DNA from: Sulfotelmatobacter sp049792875 | GTDB lineage: Bacteria; Acidobacteriota; Terriglobia; Terriglobales; Acidobacteriaceae | DNA length: 64,000 nt | Direction of reading: 5' to 3' | Assembly (NCBI GenBank): GCA_049792875.1 | Contig: JBARBI010000068.1 | Span: forward strand, 1 to 64,000 | Part shown: piece after piece, positions 33,476 to 42,241 of the stretch | Layout of the letters: each line of letters begins with the position of its first letter | How positions within the stretch are numbered: the stretch's first letter is position 1 | Position numbers and translations under genes: made by a program | Notes under the pieces: model-generated | What the model was told of the DNA's origin: nothing | What the model saw: only the letters and a program-made list of their open reading frames with translations | Databases searched by the model: none

Positions 33476-34927
33476 TTAAAGCGATTGCAGAAACGCCAGC
33501 AGCGCTTTTTGATCCGCGGGTTTTAGCTTGGAGAAGCGTTCGGTCACTTCCTCCGCCTCCTTCTGATGACGGCGGATGGCATCGCCGACTTCCACGGAGG
33601 CGCCGTCGTGCATCAGGCGCGAGCGCAGCCCCAGTCCCCAGAGCGGAGCCGTCCTCAGCTTGTTGCGGGCGCACAGGGTGTCCCGCAGCAGATCGGGATG
33701 CTTTTCTCCTTCAAGCACCGCGGTCTGATAGCTCTCGCTGCATTCATCCTCGGGTTTTCCTTTTTGAGGTTCCGCTGTTCTCGACGCTTCCACTTCCCGC
33801 ATGCGCTTCTCCACTCGCTCACGACCAAAGTGCTCAATCAGCGCAACGGGGATTCCGTCTCCCGTGCCAACGTCGTGGAGCAGGAAATCGCTGTACGGAT
33901 GAATAGTCTTGTTTTCCACCGCATCGGGATGGAGGCCCGGTCCCCCCGGAGCCGCCGGACTCTTACCGGTGACGATCGTCTCGACATGGCAGACGGCGCA
34001 GCCGATCTTTGTGAATAGCTGAGCACCATGCTCGACCTCGGGAGTCGCCGCCGCAGTCGCATCTCTCGCCGGCGCCTTCAGCGAACGCATGAAGCTGGCG
34101 AAGTGGTCGATGTCTTCCAGGTTGTTGTCGGTGGGATCCGGCAGGCTGTTGGGTTCGGTGATTTTCGTGGGGTCGTTGTTGGGAACCGTCGTCGTCACAG
34201 GAGGATTACACGTGGTAGTCACCTCCGTATTCTGCAGGCGGTTGGTGATCCCCATCTCGTTCAGGTAGGCGTCAGCGGCAAACGCAAGCAGGCTGGCGTG
34301 CTGATCCTTCCAGCCAAAGCGCCCGATGCGGTCTAGCCCTTCACTGGCGGGAACGAGCACTTTGACCGCCTGCCCGCAGATTTTTCCGTGCGACGTTTTG
34401 CATTGTTGCTGGCGAATGTTGAGCAGGGTCGCGTCGGCGATGGCTTCCACGTATCCGTCGCCCAGCGTATTGGTGGCGACCCGCGTCGTGCGCACAGTTT
34501 CCGTGCCGGGAACGTGTTCCTGAATCTCGGGACAGATCGCACGATCATTCACCAGCGTCCGGTCCTTGATGATCTCTGTTCCCCGATTGATCGGGATCTG
34601 CGGATTCTGGAACTGGCCGTGAGGGTCAAGATGTCCCACCCGTAGTTCGGTGACCTGGCTGGCCGCTCCCGAGACCGGGGTCTGGTGACATTCGCGGCAC
34701 GATTGGGCGTTGTAGAGGGGCCCGAGGCCGTCTGGGGCAATGTGCTCGACTTCCTCGAAAAACTTCTGGTCCGCCAGGCGCCTGCTGGGGTCGGAAAATC
34801 CGTTGCTCTGGTCGTCGAATCCGGTGGCGGCTTCGGGGGGTTGGACAGGCGCTTGGCCGCGAGAACGCAACGCCAGACAGAACACCACCGCCCCTGCCAG
34901 CAGGAGTACGAGCAACGTGGGCTTCAT
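33476..34927 (-). CDS. di-haem oxidoreductase (DUF1111, putative thiol oxidoreductase)
   Basis: 483-residue exported c-type cytochrome. A signal peptide (MKPTLLVLLLAGAVVFCLA) is followed by two haem-binding motifs, CRECH in NAQSCRECHQTPVSG and CAVCH in KIGCAVCHVETIVTG. The pattern ends with KLRTAPLWGLGLRSRLMHDG, typical of the DHOR/DUF1111 family, which resembles bacterial di-haem peroxidases. It likely works in periplasmic electron transfer; substrate is unknown. It is convergent with the upstream membrane protein and followed upstream by Tat-exported sugar enzymes. Confidence 0.88.
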   Translation of the reverse strand: MKPTLLVLLLAGAVVFCLALRSRGQAPVQPPEAATGFDDQSNGFSDPSRRLADQKFFEEVEHIAPDGLGPLYNAQSCRECHQTPVSGAASQVTELRVGHLDPHGQFQNPQIPINRGTEIIKDRTLVNDRAICPEIQEHVPGTETVRTTRVATNTLGDGYVEAIADATLLNIRQQQCKTSHGKICGQAVKVLVPASEGLDRIGRFGWKDQHASLLAFAADAYLNEMGITNRLQNTEVTTTCNPPVTTTVPNNDPTKITEPNSLPDPTDNNLEDIDHFASFMRSLKAPARDATAAATPEVEHGAQLFTKIGCAVCHVETIVTGKSPAAPGGPGLHPDAVENKTIHPYSDFLLHDVGTGDGIPVALIEHFGRERVEKRMREVEASRTAEPQKGKPEDECSESYQTAVLEGEKHPDLLRDTLCARNKLRTAPLWGLGLRSRLMHDGASVEVGDAIRRHQKEAEEVTERFSKLKPADQKALLAFLQSL

Positions 34928-35067
34928 AGGACACTCCTTGTGGCCAGAGGTCTTGAATTCGACGAAGCCGCAAACAACAAATTTCTATACGAGGTTCGTG
35001 GGAACTACAACGAGAATCTGCTTCTCCGTGATGATTCCTGAACTTTTGAGTGTGCGTCACCGCCGGC

Positions 35068-35934
35068 TCAGTCCACCTGCAGTTTTCGAAGGTAGGGAAC
35101 GCTGGCCTTCATCATCTCCAGCTTCATTTCGACGAAGTAATTCTTGATGCCGCCCGTTTTCGCTGCGGTAAAGATCTTCTTCCAATCCAGAGTTCCCTGT
35201 CCGACCGGTACGACTTTCTTGGTTTCCGCAGACCAGCCCTGCAGGTGCATGGAAATGAAGCGGCCGGGATACTTCGTGAAATACTCGGCCGCATCGTAGC
35301 CCTGGCTGATGGTGGAAACCTGAAACTGGAACTTGACCAGCTTCGGATCGAGGAGATTCAGCAACACGTCGTAGGTTCGCTTGCCATCGACCATCGAAAG
35401 CTCAAAGTCCTCGTTGTGAAGACCCTGCTGGATCCCGGCGTTCGCCGACCGCTCGCCCATTTTGTTGTATTCGTCGGCGGCGCGCTTCACTTCATCCATC
35501 GTTGGCTTCTTGGGTCCCTCGAGGCTGGGCACAATCATTTGAGTCAGGCCGACACTTTTCGCCCAATCAATTGCGCGTGCCTGGTTCTCCCGGAGTTCCG
35601 TGATCCCGAAGTGAGAACTCACACAACCGACACCGGCATCGGTCAGAATTTTCCTGAGTTCAGCTCCCTTGTATTTGGCAAGGTCCGCAAACCCCGAATC
35701 GGCGTAACCAACCGGCGAGCACAGCTCGACCATCTGAAATCCGGCCTCGGCAAGTTGCTTGATCGTGCCGGGGAAGTCCTTAGCGATCATTTCTCTTACG
35801 GGCCACGTCTGGCACCCAATGGGCAGGCCCAGCGGATTGGCGCGAAGCTCCAGCGCTCCTGCAGAGAGAAAGCCGGCCGCGGCCGTGTACGCCGCCGCAC
35901 TCTGGAGAAATTCTCTTCTTGAAATCGCAGACAT
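35068..35934 (-). CDS. Tat-exported sugar phosphate isomerase/epimerase
   Basis: 288-residue xylose-isomerase-like TIM-barrel protein. The N-terminus carries a twin-arginine signal (ISRREFLQSAAAYTAAAGFL). The barrel pattern (GCQTWPVREMIAKDFPGTIK, FQMVELCSPVG, LHNEDFELS, DPKLVKFQFQVSTI, SMHLQGWSAETKKVVPVGQG) matches the IolE/YcjR-type family, with metal-site candidates Glu, Asp and His. It is followed upstream by a Tat-exported Gfo/Idh/MocA enzyme 13 bp away; both are likely one operon that processes a sugar in the periplasm. Confidence 0.88.
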   Translation of the reverse strand: MSAISRREFLQSAAAYTAAAGFLSAGALELRANPLGLPIGCQTWPVREMIAKDFPGTIKQLAEAGFQMVELCSPVGYADSGFADLAKYKGAELRKILTDAGVGCVSSHFGITELRENQARAIDWAKSVGLTQMIVPSLEGPKKPTMDEVKRAADEYNKMGERSANAGIQQGLHNEDFELSMVDGKRTYDVLLNLLDPKLVKFQFQVSTISQGYDAAEYFTKYPGRFISMHLQGWSAETKKVVPVGQGTLDWKKIFTAAKTGGIKNYFVEMKLEMMKASVPYLRKLQVD

Positions 35935-35947
35935 TGACGCCTCCTCA

Positions 35948-37504
35948 CTACAATTCCCACCCGCTTCGGCGCTCCGGCTGGACGTATTTCTGTGCGACCT
36001 CGGAGTTCACCGTCATCTTGGAACGGTCCCAAGTAAGTTTTTGCCCGATGCGAGTGGCCACATTTCCCAACAGTAAGGTCTCGGTGACGAGGCCCTCGAA
36101 TTCGAAGTTCCCTCCGGGCTTCACCTTGCCTCCCTTGCAGGCATCGAGCCACTCCCGTTCGTTGCCCGGTGACCTCGGCAACGTTTTTGGCGGCTGTTTG
36201 TAGCTATCCATCTTGCTTCGGGGAATGAGTGTGGGATGGCCGCCGTTGAATGTACAGAGAATTTTCCCGCGGTCCCCAACGAAGAGGAGCCCTTCGTCCT
36301 CTTCTTCGCCCTCCTGCTTCATGGGACGGTTCTCTTCCAACTCGTCAGGCCGTGCGGGTTTCAGACCACCGTCATACCAGGTGAATTTCACCGGAGGCAT
36401 ATCGCCGCGGGCCGGAAAGTTGTAGCGGATGATCGAGGCCTGTGGGTAAGTCTCGTCGTAACGGTCGGTGGAACTCGCTTCCACGCTCACCGGCGCCTCC
36501 AGCTTCAAGACCCGAAAGATCGTATCGAAACTGTACGAACCCATGTCACCCAGAGCGCCGCAACCGAAGTCCGTCCATCCGCGCCATACGAAGGGCAGAT
36601 AAGCATGGTTGAAAGGTCGTACGGGCGCCGGGCCGAGCCAGAGGTTCCAATCCAAACCTTCGGGCACCGCTTCGGCTTCCTTGGGACGTTCGAGACCCTG
36701 CGGCCAGAAAGGCCGGCTCGACCAGTTCAGCACTTCGCGCATTGGTCCAATGGCGCCGTCCCAAATCCATTCACACAGCAAGCGGGTCGATTCCGATGCC
36801 TGGTTGCCGACCGCGATCTGAGTGGCCACGCCCGTTTCCCGGGCGATCTCGGCAATGCGCCGCGCTTCATAGATGGTGTGCGTCAGAGGCTTCTGGCAAA
36901 AGACGTGCTTGCCCTTCCGCATGGCCGCAGCCGACACAGCGGCATGCAGGTTGTCCGTGGTACATACGACCACGGCATCGAGATCCTTCTGCTTTTCCAG
37001 AAGTTCGCGGAAGTCAACGAAGGCCGCACACCCCCGATACTGGCCAGACCGTTGCTGCGTGCCGTAATAACCGTCAACGATTTTCTGGCAAGGCTCGCGG
37101 CCGGCAACGCCGCTGGTCACGGCGAGCGAATGGGACAGCTGAATGGGCTGGTCGGGGCTGAGCCAGTCCCACCCGCTATCAACGCCCAGCAGTTTACGCA
37201 CGGAATTACAGAATTCGTGCGTGTCCCATTGTGGATAATTCGCGCCGGTCTTATTGGTGTCGCAGACCGCCACGCCCTGTACGTCGGGTTCGCGCAAGAA
37301 ATGAAGCATGACGCGTAAACCCTGGGCGCCCACGCCGATGAAAGCGATGTTGACTTTGTCGCTGGGCGGAACAAATCCCGTGCCACCCAACACGTGGCGC
37401 GGTACGATCGAAAACCCAATCGCCGCTGCGGCCGCTTGCCCCAGGAACTTGCGCCGCGAAACCGAGCCTTCTGAAAACCGGCGAGACCGAAGGTGCTTTT
37501 TCAC
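35948..37504 (-). CDS. Tat-exported Gfo/Idh/MocA family oxidoreductase
   Basis: 518 residues from GTG 37504, chosen because GGAGGG lies just upstream; the longer frame has no support. It has a twin-arginine signal (SEGSVSRRKFLGQAAAAAIG) followed by an NAD(P)-binding Rossmann fold (KVNIAFIGVGAQGLRVMLHF), the catalytic-motif segment HVFCQKPLTHTIYEARRIAE (the EKP-like Lys is in QKP), and a C-terminal beta sheet. Such proteins oxidise or rearrange sugars. It pairs with the isomerase downstream in a two-gene operon. Confidence 0.9.
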   Translation of the reverse strand: MKKHLRSRRFSEGSVSRRKFLGQAAAAAIGFSIVPRHVLGGTGFVPPSDKVNIAFIGVGAQGLRVMLHFLREPDVQGVAVCDTNKTGANYPQWDTHEFCNSVRKLLGVDSGWDWLSPDQPIQLSHSLAVTSGVAGREPCQKIVDGYYGTQQRSGQYRGCAAFVDFRELLEKQKDLDAVVVCTTDNLHAAVSAAAMRKGKHVFCQKPLTHTIYEARRIAEIARETGVATQIAVGNQASESTRLLCEWIWDGAIGPMREVLNWSSRPFWPQGLERPKEAEAVPEGLDWNLWLGPAPVRPFNHAYLPFVWRGWTDFGCGALGDMGSYSFDTIFRVLKLEAPVSVEASSTDRYDETYPQASIIRYNFPARGDMPPVKFTWYDGGLKPARPDELEENRPMKQEGEEEDEGLLFVGDRGKILCTFNGGHPTLIPRSKMDSYKQPPKTLPRSPGNEREWLDACKGGKVKPGGNFEFEGLVTETLLLGNVATRIGQKLTWDRSKMTVNSEVAQKYVQPERRSGWEL

Positions 37505-37722
37505 AGTCCCTCCTCCACCGCTGGCCGTGTCCACACTTTGCCGGGATTTGCCCCGCGCTGATCACCGATACTGTAAACGAACCAGGGGCGGCGTGTGTGA
37601 AAGTTGCGTGGTTGCGTTTTTTCCCCGCAAACGTTTTACAAGCCGGACATCGTTACGGAAACTGCAAGATGGTGCAGGTTCGATGGCCGGTGAAAAGTCC
37701 ATCCCCAACAACGAATGACCGC

Positions 37723-39597
37723 CTACTCGACCGTCACCGACTTCGCCAGGTTCCTCGGCTGATCCACGTCGCAGCCTCGCCGCACCGCAATGTGATACGC
37801 CAGCAACTGCAGGGGGACGATTTCCAGGATCGGCGACAACTCCTCCGGCGCGGGCGGAATGTAGAGCACGTGATCGGCCGCCTCCTTGATCTCCTCGTCC
37901 CCCTCGGTGGCCAGGGCGATCACGACCCCGGAACGTGCTTTCACTTCTTTCAAATTCGAGATCGTCTTCTCGTAGCGCAGCACCGAGCCCGGATTGTTCA
38001 CGTCCCGGGTCGCAATAATGACCACTGGCAGGTTTTCATCAATCAGCGCATTGGGGCCATGCTTCATCTCGCCCGCCGGATATCCCTCGGCATGGATGTA
38101 GGAAATTTCTTTCAGCTTGAGCGCGCCTTCCAGCGCGATCGGATAGTGAATGCCACGCCCCAGAAACAGAAAGTCGCGGACCTTCTGATACCGTTTGGCC
38201 AGATCATCGCAGGCTTGATCGTGCGTCAGAATGTTCTCGAGCTTCGCCGGAATACGGGTCAATTCCTGCATCGCCGCCTGCGCCTGCTTGCCAGTCATGA
38301 CTCCGCGCACCTGCGCCAGGTACATGGCGAAGATATACAGCGCCGTGAGCTGTCCCGTGAAAGCTTTCGTCGAGGCCACGCCAATCTCGGGCCCGGCATG
38401 GGTGTAAATCGTGCCCGCGGCCTCGCGCGTGATCATCGACCCCACCACGTTGCAGATGGCCAGCGTCTTCGATCCTTTGGCCTTCGCTTCCCGCTGCGCG
38501 GCGATCGTATCCGCAGTCTCGCCGGACTGAGAAATCACCAGCGTGATCGTGTCCGGATCCACGATCGGATTCCGGTAGCGCCACTCGCTGGCGTAATCCA
38601 CTTCCACTGGCACCCGGGCCAGTGTTTCGATCATGAACTTGCCCGCCTGCCCGGCGTGCCAACTGGTCCCGCACGCGATGATGTTGATCTTTCCCGCCGC
38701 CCGGAATTCCGCCTCGCTGATCTCCATCTGGTCGAGAAAAATGTGCCCCGTATCCTGCGAGACGCGGCCCAGCGCCGTGTCGCGCACGGCGCGCGGCTGC
38801 TCATAAATCTCCTTGAGCATGAAATGCTTGAAGCCGCCCTTCTCCGCCAGGATGGGATCCCAGGTCACATGTTGTATCTGGCGCTTGACGGGCTTGCCGT
38901 CGAAGTCGGTCAGTTCCACTCCGTCCGCCGTGACTACGGCCATATCCCCGTCCGCGAGAAAAAAAATGTCGCGCGTGTGATACAGGATGGCGGGCACATC
39001 CGACGCGACAAAATACTCATCGTTCCCCAGCCCGATCACGGCCGGTGGCCCGTTGCGCGCCGCCACAATCTTGTTCGGCTCGTCGGCGGATATCACGGCC
39101 AGGGCAAAAACGCCGGTGAGCTGTTTCACCGCCTGCCGCACGGCCTCTTCCAGCAAAGGTCGCTTCCCGTTCCCCGAACTCCCGGAATATTTCTCCACCA
39201 GGTGCGCGATGATTTCGGTGTCGGTCTCGGTGGTGAACTTGTGCCCTTCCTCGATCAGCTTCTTTTTCAGGCTGAGATAGTTCTCCACGATGCCGTTGTG
39301 CACGACCACGATCTTGCCGGTGCAGTCGCGGTGCGGATGGGCATTTTCTTCGGTGGGACGTCCGTGCGTGGCCCAGCGCGTGTGGCCAATTCCATAACTG
39401 CCATGAAGCGGCTTCAGGCGGATGGCTTCTTCCAGGTTGCGCAGCTTGCCCTCGGCGCGGCGCAACTGCAATCCATCCCCGTCGCCCCCGACCGCGATCC
39501 CCGCCGAATCGTAGCCGCGATATTCCAGCCGTCGCAGCCCCTCGATGATGATCGGAACGACACTCTTCTTACCGACGTAGCCGACAATGCCACACAT
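37723..39597 (-). CDS. glmS: glutamine-fructose-6-phosphate aminotransferase (isomerizing)
   Basis: 624-residue GlmS, makes glucosamine-6-phosphate for peptidoglycan and lipopolysaccharide. The N-terminal Ntn glutaminase begins MCGIVGYVGKK with Cys1 as nucleophile, then EYRGYDSAGIA and GIGHTRWATHGRPTEENAHP. The two SIS domains follow (IACGTSWHAGQAGKFMIE, ISQSGETADTIAAQREAKA, GRGIHYPIALEGALKLKEIS) and the C-terminal DVDQPRNLAKSVTVE tail matches the family. No glmS ribozyme is evident upstream, where purS lies 30 bp away. Confidence 0.98.
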   Translation of the reverse strand: MCGIVGYVGKKSVVPIIIEGLRRLEYRGYDSAGIAVGGDGDGLQLRRAEGKLRNLEEAIRLKPLHGSYGIGHTRWATHGRPTEENAHPHRDCTGKIVVVHNGIVENYLSLKKKLIEEGHKFTTETDTEIIAHLVEKYSGSSGNGKRPLLEEAVRQAVKQLTGVFALAVISADEPNKIVAARNGPPAVIGLGNDEYFVASDVPAILYHTRDIFFLADGDMAVVTADGVELTDFDGKPVKRQIQHVTWDPILAEKGGFKHFMLKEIYEQPRAVRDTALGRVSQDTGHIFLDQMEISEAEFRAAGKINIIACGTSWHAGQAGKFMIETLARVPVEVDYASEWRYRNPIVDPDTITLVISQSGETADTIAAQREAKAKGSKTLAICNVVGSMITREAAGTIYTHAGPEIGVASTKAFTGQLTALYIFAMYLAQVRGVMTGKQAQAAMQELTRIPAKLENILTHDQACDDLAKRYQKVRDFLFLGRGIHYPIALEGALKLKEISYIHAEGYPAGEMKHGPNALIDENLPVVIIATRDVNNPGSVLRYEKTISNLKEVKARSGVVIALATEGDEEIKEAADHVLYIPPAPEELSPILEIVPLQLLAYHIAVRRGCDVDQPRNLAKSVTVE

Positions 39598-39627
39598 GGG
39601 AAGACCTCAAAGGATTCCCCGGCCTCT

Positions 39628-39873
39628 CTACTCTGCCAGGGAAAAACGGAATTCTTCGATGACGGGGTTGGTCAGCACTTCGCGGGCGATCCGCTCGACT
39701 TCGGCCTGCGCCTCTTCCCGCGACAGTCCTCCGTCCAGCGTGAGCTCAAAATATTTCCCCTGGCGCACGCTTTCCAGGCCCTTGTAGCCCATCTTCTGGA
39801 GCGCGCCTTGAATGGTTTTGCCCTGGGGGTCAAGAACGCTTTTCTTGAGCGAGACGTAAACGTAGGCTGTCAT
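39628..39873 (-). CDS. purS: phosphoribosylformylglycinamidine synthase subunit PurS
   Basis: 81-residue PurS (MTAYVYVSLKKSVLDPQGKT, then ALQKMGYKGLESVRQGKYFE). It bridges PurL and PurQ in the purine FGAM synthase complex. The length and two-domain pattern fit the family. PurQ and PurL are not adjacent; glmS follows downstream on the same strand, 30 bp away. Confidence 0.93.
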   Translation of the reverse strand: MTAYVYVSLKKSVLDPQGKTIQGALQKMGYKGLESVRQGKYFELTLDGGLSREEAQAEVERIAREVLTNPVIEEFRFSLAE

Positions 39874-40013
39874 AAAAAAATCATTATAAATGACAGAACT
39901 CCTACCTCGGACCTCCGCCGTTCGACCTCGGAGGCCAGATCCCCAGACGCTTTCCTCGCCATGGAGTCAACCTGACCGGAGCCCTGACTGCTTCCGCAGA
40001 AATGCCAGGCGCT

Positions 40014-40250
40014 TCACTTCTTCAGCTTTTCATCCAGATCGGCGAGCGCGTCTTCGAGCAGCTTGCGGTGCCGTGGGTTCTGACTTGATTCCAACTGCTC
40101 GAGCACTCGTTGGCGTGAGAGGCGAAGGCTCTCTTTCTCCCGCCATCGTGCCGCTTCTTCCACACTCATCGGCGGACGGTGCTTGGCCGATTTGTCGCTA
40201 GCCTCTTCCTGCTGCGCCTCGACGGATTTGCTTTCCCATCCCCGTGCCAT
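40014..40250 (-). CDS. hypothetical small charged helical protein
   Basis: 78 residues from ATG 40250 (MARGWESKSVEAQQEEASDK), preferred over the longer 116-codon frame because the upstream part shows no protein-like character. The protein is rich in Glu, Lys, Arg and Gln (SVEEAARWREKESLRLSRQR, EQLESSQNPRHRKLLEDALA) and is probably a helical, coiled-coil-like peptide. No recognised family. The ribosome-binding site is weak. Confidence 0.55.
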   Translation of the reverse strand: MARGWESKSVEAQQEEASDKSAKHRPPMSVEEAARWREKESLRLSRQRVLEQLESSQNPRHRKLLEDALADLDEKLKK

Positions 40251-40680
40251 CTCATGATTGTAATCGTGCCGCCGAACGCTCTGCGCACAGACTCGCTCGC
40301 ATCCCTTGGAGGCATCCCAGCGCACGAATGTCCCAACGATTCCGAGGCCGTTACGAAAACCCATCAGGAGTAGTTATCTGTGTACCCCTCAATCGGGCGT
40401 TTCTTAAAGTCTAAATCGCTGTGTCGCAGCACACCTCCCAGTGCGGCAGGAGTTCTGCCTCGCCCCGATTCCCCCCGCCCGAAGCGCCGCGATCTCCCGT
40501 CACTGTCCTCACGCATCGCCTGGCACGCTCCATCTGCTTACACTTTGTCCCCATGGAGCTGGCCTTCCAGTCAGGTGGGTCCAGCATTCCAGGAACGCGA
40601 AATTCATCCGAATCCTCCTCGTAACCTCACCTGGTTAGCTGCAAACCAACGCTCGGTCCATCGGATGGGGGCTCCCCGCC
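40251..40680. other. intergenic region upstream of PAS/CRP pseudogene
   Basis: About 430 bases with no convincing gene on either strand; the frames that are open have random composition and no ribosome-binding sites. I see no strong repeat or hairpin. Confidence 0.4.
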
Positions 40681-41020
40681 ATGCCGAATGATCCATCTGC
40701 GTTGGGTGCCGCCGACTCTCCATTCGCCTACCCCGACGCTCCCCCCGAGCCGGGGAAATTCCTCGCAGCCTATTTCGAGTCGTCCACCTTTGGCCTTTGT
40801 ATTCTCGACTCGGAGTATCGCTATCTCGCCCTCAATAACACGCTGGCGGAAATCAACGGCATCTCCGATGACCCACGAAGAAATGGCCCAGCGCATCGGT
40901 GCGTCCCGGGAAACCGTAACCCGGCTGTTGAGCGACCGGAGAAGGAAGAGGTTGATCCGACTGGATGGACCGACGCTGGTCATCCGCGACCGCAGCGCTT
41001 TGGAGGCGCTGACAGTCTGA
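40681..41020 (+). pseudogene. PAS-domain start fused out of frame to a CRP-type HTH
   Basis: From ATG 40681 the frame encodes a PAS-domain beginning (FLAAYFESSTFGLCILDSEY, then LALNNTLAEINGIS). Near 40866 the coherent reading moves to the next frame, where ATG 40868 starts the winged HTH of a CRP/FNR regulator (MTHEEMAQRIGASRETVTRL, then RRKRLIRLDGPTLVIRD) ending at 41020. The rest of the PAS domain and all of the CRP cyclic-nucleotide-binding domain are missing. The simplest reading is that a deletion joined two genes. The HTH piece alone (50 residues from 40868) could still be translated but has no Shine-Dalgarno sequence. Confidence 0.7.
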
Positions 41021-41116
41021 CCCCCTCCGCCCACCGGAGGGCGGTTTCACTTCAGCCGTCCTCCGGAGTTGTTCTGAACCTTGCTCCGCGGGTTTTTCTT
41101 TAAGCGGGAACGATTC

Positions 41117-41440
41117 ATGTATTCGGGCACTTTGATCAACGATCTGATCGCGCTCGTGGAACGAGCAGAGACCCGCGCCGTTCCGTTGTCCACTGCAAGC
41201 GCGGAATCGCGTGCCCCTCGCGTCTCGCAGGCCAACCTCTGTCATCGTTCCAGGGAAGACTCAGAGTCCGAACAGTTCCCGCAGTCGCTTTGTCTGAGCT
41301 CGGCTGACTGGAATCTCGGTCTGCTTCTTGTCGTCCCTGCGCAACTGGTACGAACTCTTGAACCAGGGAACTACTTCGCGGATGCGGTTGATGTTTACCA
41401 GGTAGGAGCGGTGCGCCCGCCAGAAAAGATTCGTGTCTAA
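41117..41440 (+). CDS. possible small protein, partly antisense to the LytTR gene
   Basis: An ORF from ATG 41117 starts MYSGTLINDLIALVERAETR, which looks protein-like (a short amphipathic helix), with GGGAA eight bases upstream. Beyond 41261 it runs antisense to the end of the LytTR regulator gene and its composition becomes less natural, so the gene may be decayed at its 3' end. No family is recognised. Treat as tentative. Confidence 0.3.
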   Translation: MYSGTLINDLIALVERAETRAVPLSTASAESRAPRVSQANLCHRSREDSESEQFPQSLCLSSADWNLGLLLVVPAQLVRTLEPGNYFADAVDVYQVGAVRPPEKIRV

Positions 41441-42040
41441 ACTCGTTAGCAGTTCTTCCAGCGTCCGGCAGTTGGACTGTCCTTCCATCCCCGTCGGGCC
41501 TCCGGTCACCACCGTGATCACGCCGTCTTCGATCCACGCATAGCAGATATCCCGCTGGTCCACCAGAAACATGCGCCCGATCGCCTTGAGCAGAATCTTG
41601 GTGGCCGGCTGTTTCTGGGATTCGATCATCCGCACCAGGGTCTCGATCTTCTCTGCCGGCAGTCCAGCGGCGTCCTGCTTGATCCGCGCTTTCTGGATTG
41701 CTTGCGCGACCCGCTTCTTGTCAAACGGCTTCAGCAGATAATCGACCGCATTGACTTCGAACGCCTTCACTGCGTACTGGTCAAACGCGGTGGCAAACAC
41801 GATCTTGGGGAGGTGGATTTTCTTGTCGAGCAGCTTCTTGATGACTCCGAAGCCGTCCAGTCCGGGCATTTGGACGTCCAAAAAGACTAGATCAGGATTG
41901 TGTTCCTTGATTAGGCTGACCGCTTCCAGACCGTTCTTGCCCTGGGCCACGACATTCACGTCGTCGGCATTTTTCAGCAGGTAGGCGAGTTCGTCGCGGG
42001 CGAGTTGCTCGTCGTCCACGATCACTGCAGATAAAGCCAT
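41261..42040 (-). CDS. LytTR-family response regulator
   Basis: 259 residues from ATG 42040; GGAG stands five bases upstream, and a second ATG immediately before (42043) would be too close to it. The receiver domain (residues 1-120) has DDE acidic residues near the start (SAVIVDDEQLARDELAYLL), the phosphorylated Asp in LVFLDVQMPGLDGFG, and the Lys in YLLKPFDKKR. The LytTR DNA-binding domain follows (FWRAHRSYLVNINRIREVVP). Its usual histidine kinase partner (LytS-like) is not adjacent, so the signal is unknown. A linker of about 40 residues connects the two domains. Confidence 0.93.
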   Translation of the reverse strand: MALSAVIVDDEQLARDELAYLLKNADDVNVVAQGKNGLEAVSLIKEHNPDLVFLDVQMPGLDGFGVIKKLLDKKIHLPKIVFATAFDQYAVKAFEVNAVDYLLKPFDKKRVAQAIQKARIKQDAAGLPAEKIETLVRMIESQKQPATKILLKAIGRMFLVDQRDICYAWIEDGVITVVTGGPTGMEGQSNCRTLEELLTSLDTNLFWRAHRSYLVNINRIREVVPWFKSSYQLRRDDKKQTEIPVSRAQTKRLRELFGL

Positions 42041-42241
42041 CATTACTCCAGGAAAGCGCCAGTGGACCGCTGAGTTGAGTATAGTGGTCCGCTTTTTCCA
42101 GCGCAACGCGGTACTGATTCACCCACCTGCGGACAGTCGCCCTCTGCTCCGCGCAAGCGTAGCTCGACCTGTTTTTTCTGCGTCCACTGACTGACTACAC
42201 TGGCGATTCGCGAAGAGCACCAAAGATTCGCGTCTTCTTCA

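Noticed and set aside
32596..33906. 436-codon + strand frame inside the membrane-protein gene
   Set aside because: It overlaps the polytopic protein in another frame, is Arg/Pro rich and crosses into the opposite-strand cytochrome gene.
37505..39627. glmS ribozyme
   Set aside because: The gap upstream of glmS is only 30 bases, and no ribozyme core is visible around the gene.
37597..39975. 792-codon open frame on the + strand antisense to glmS
   Set aside because: It covers glmS and purS on the opposite strand, its composition is Arg/His/Gln rich, and it has no recognisable motifs. It is a high-GC shadow of real genes.
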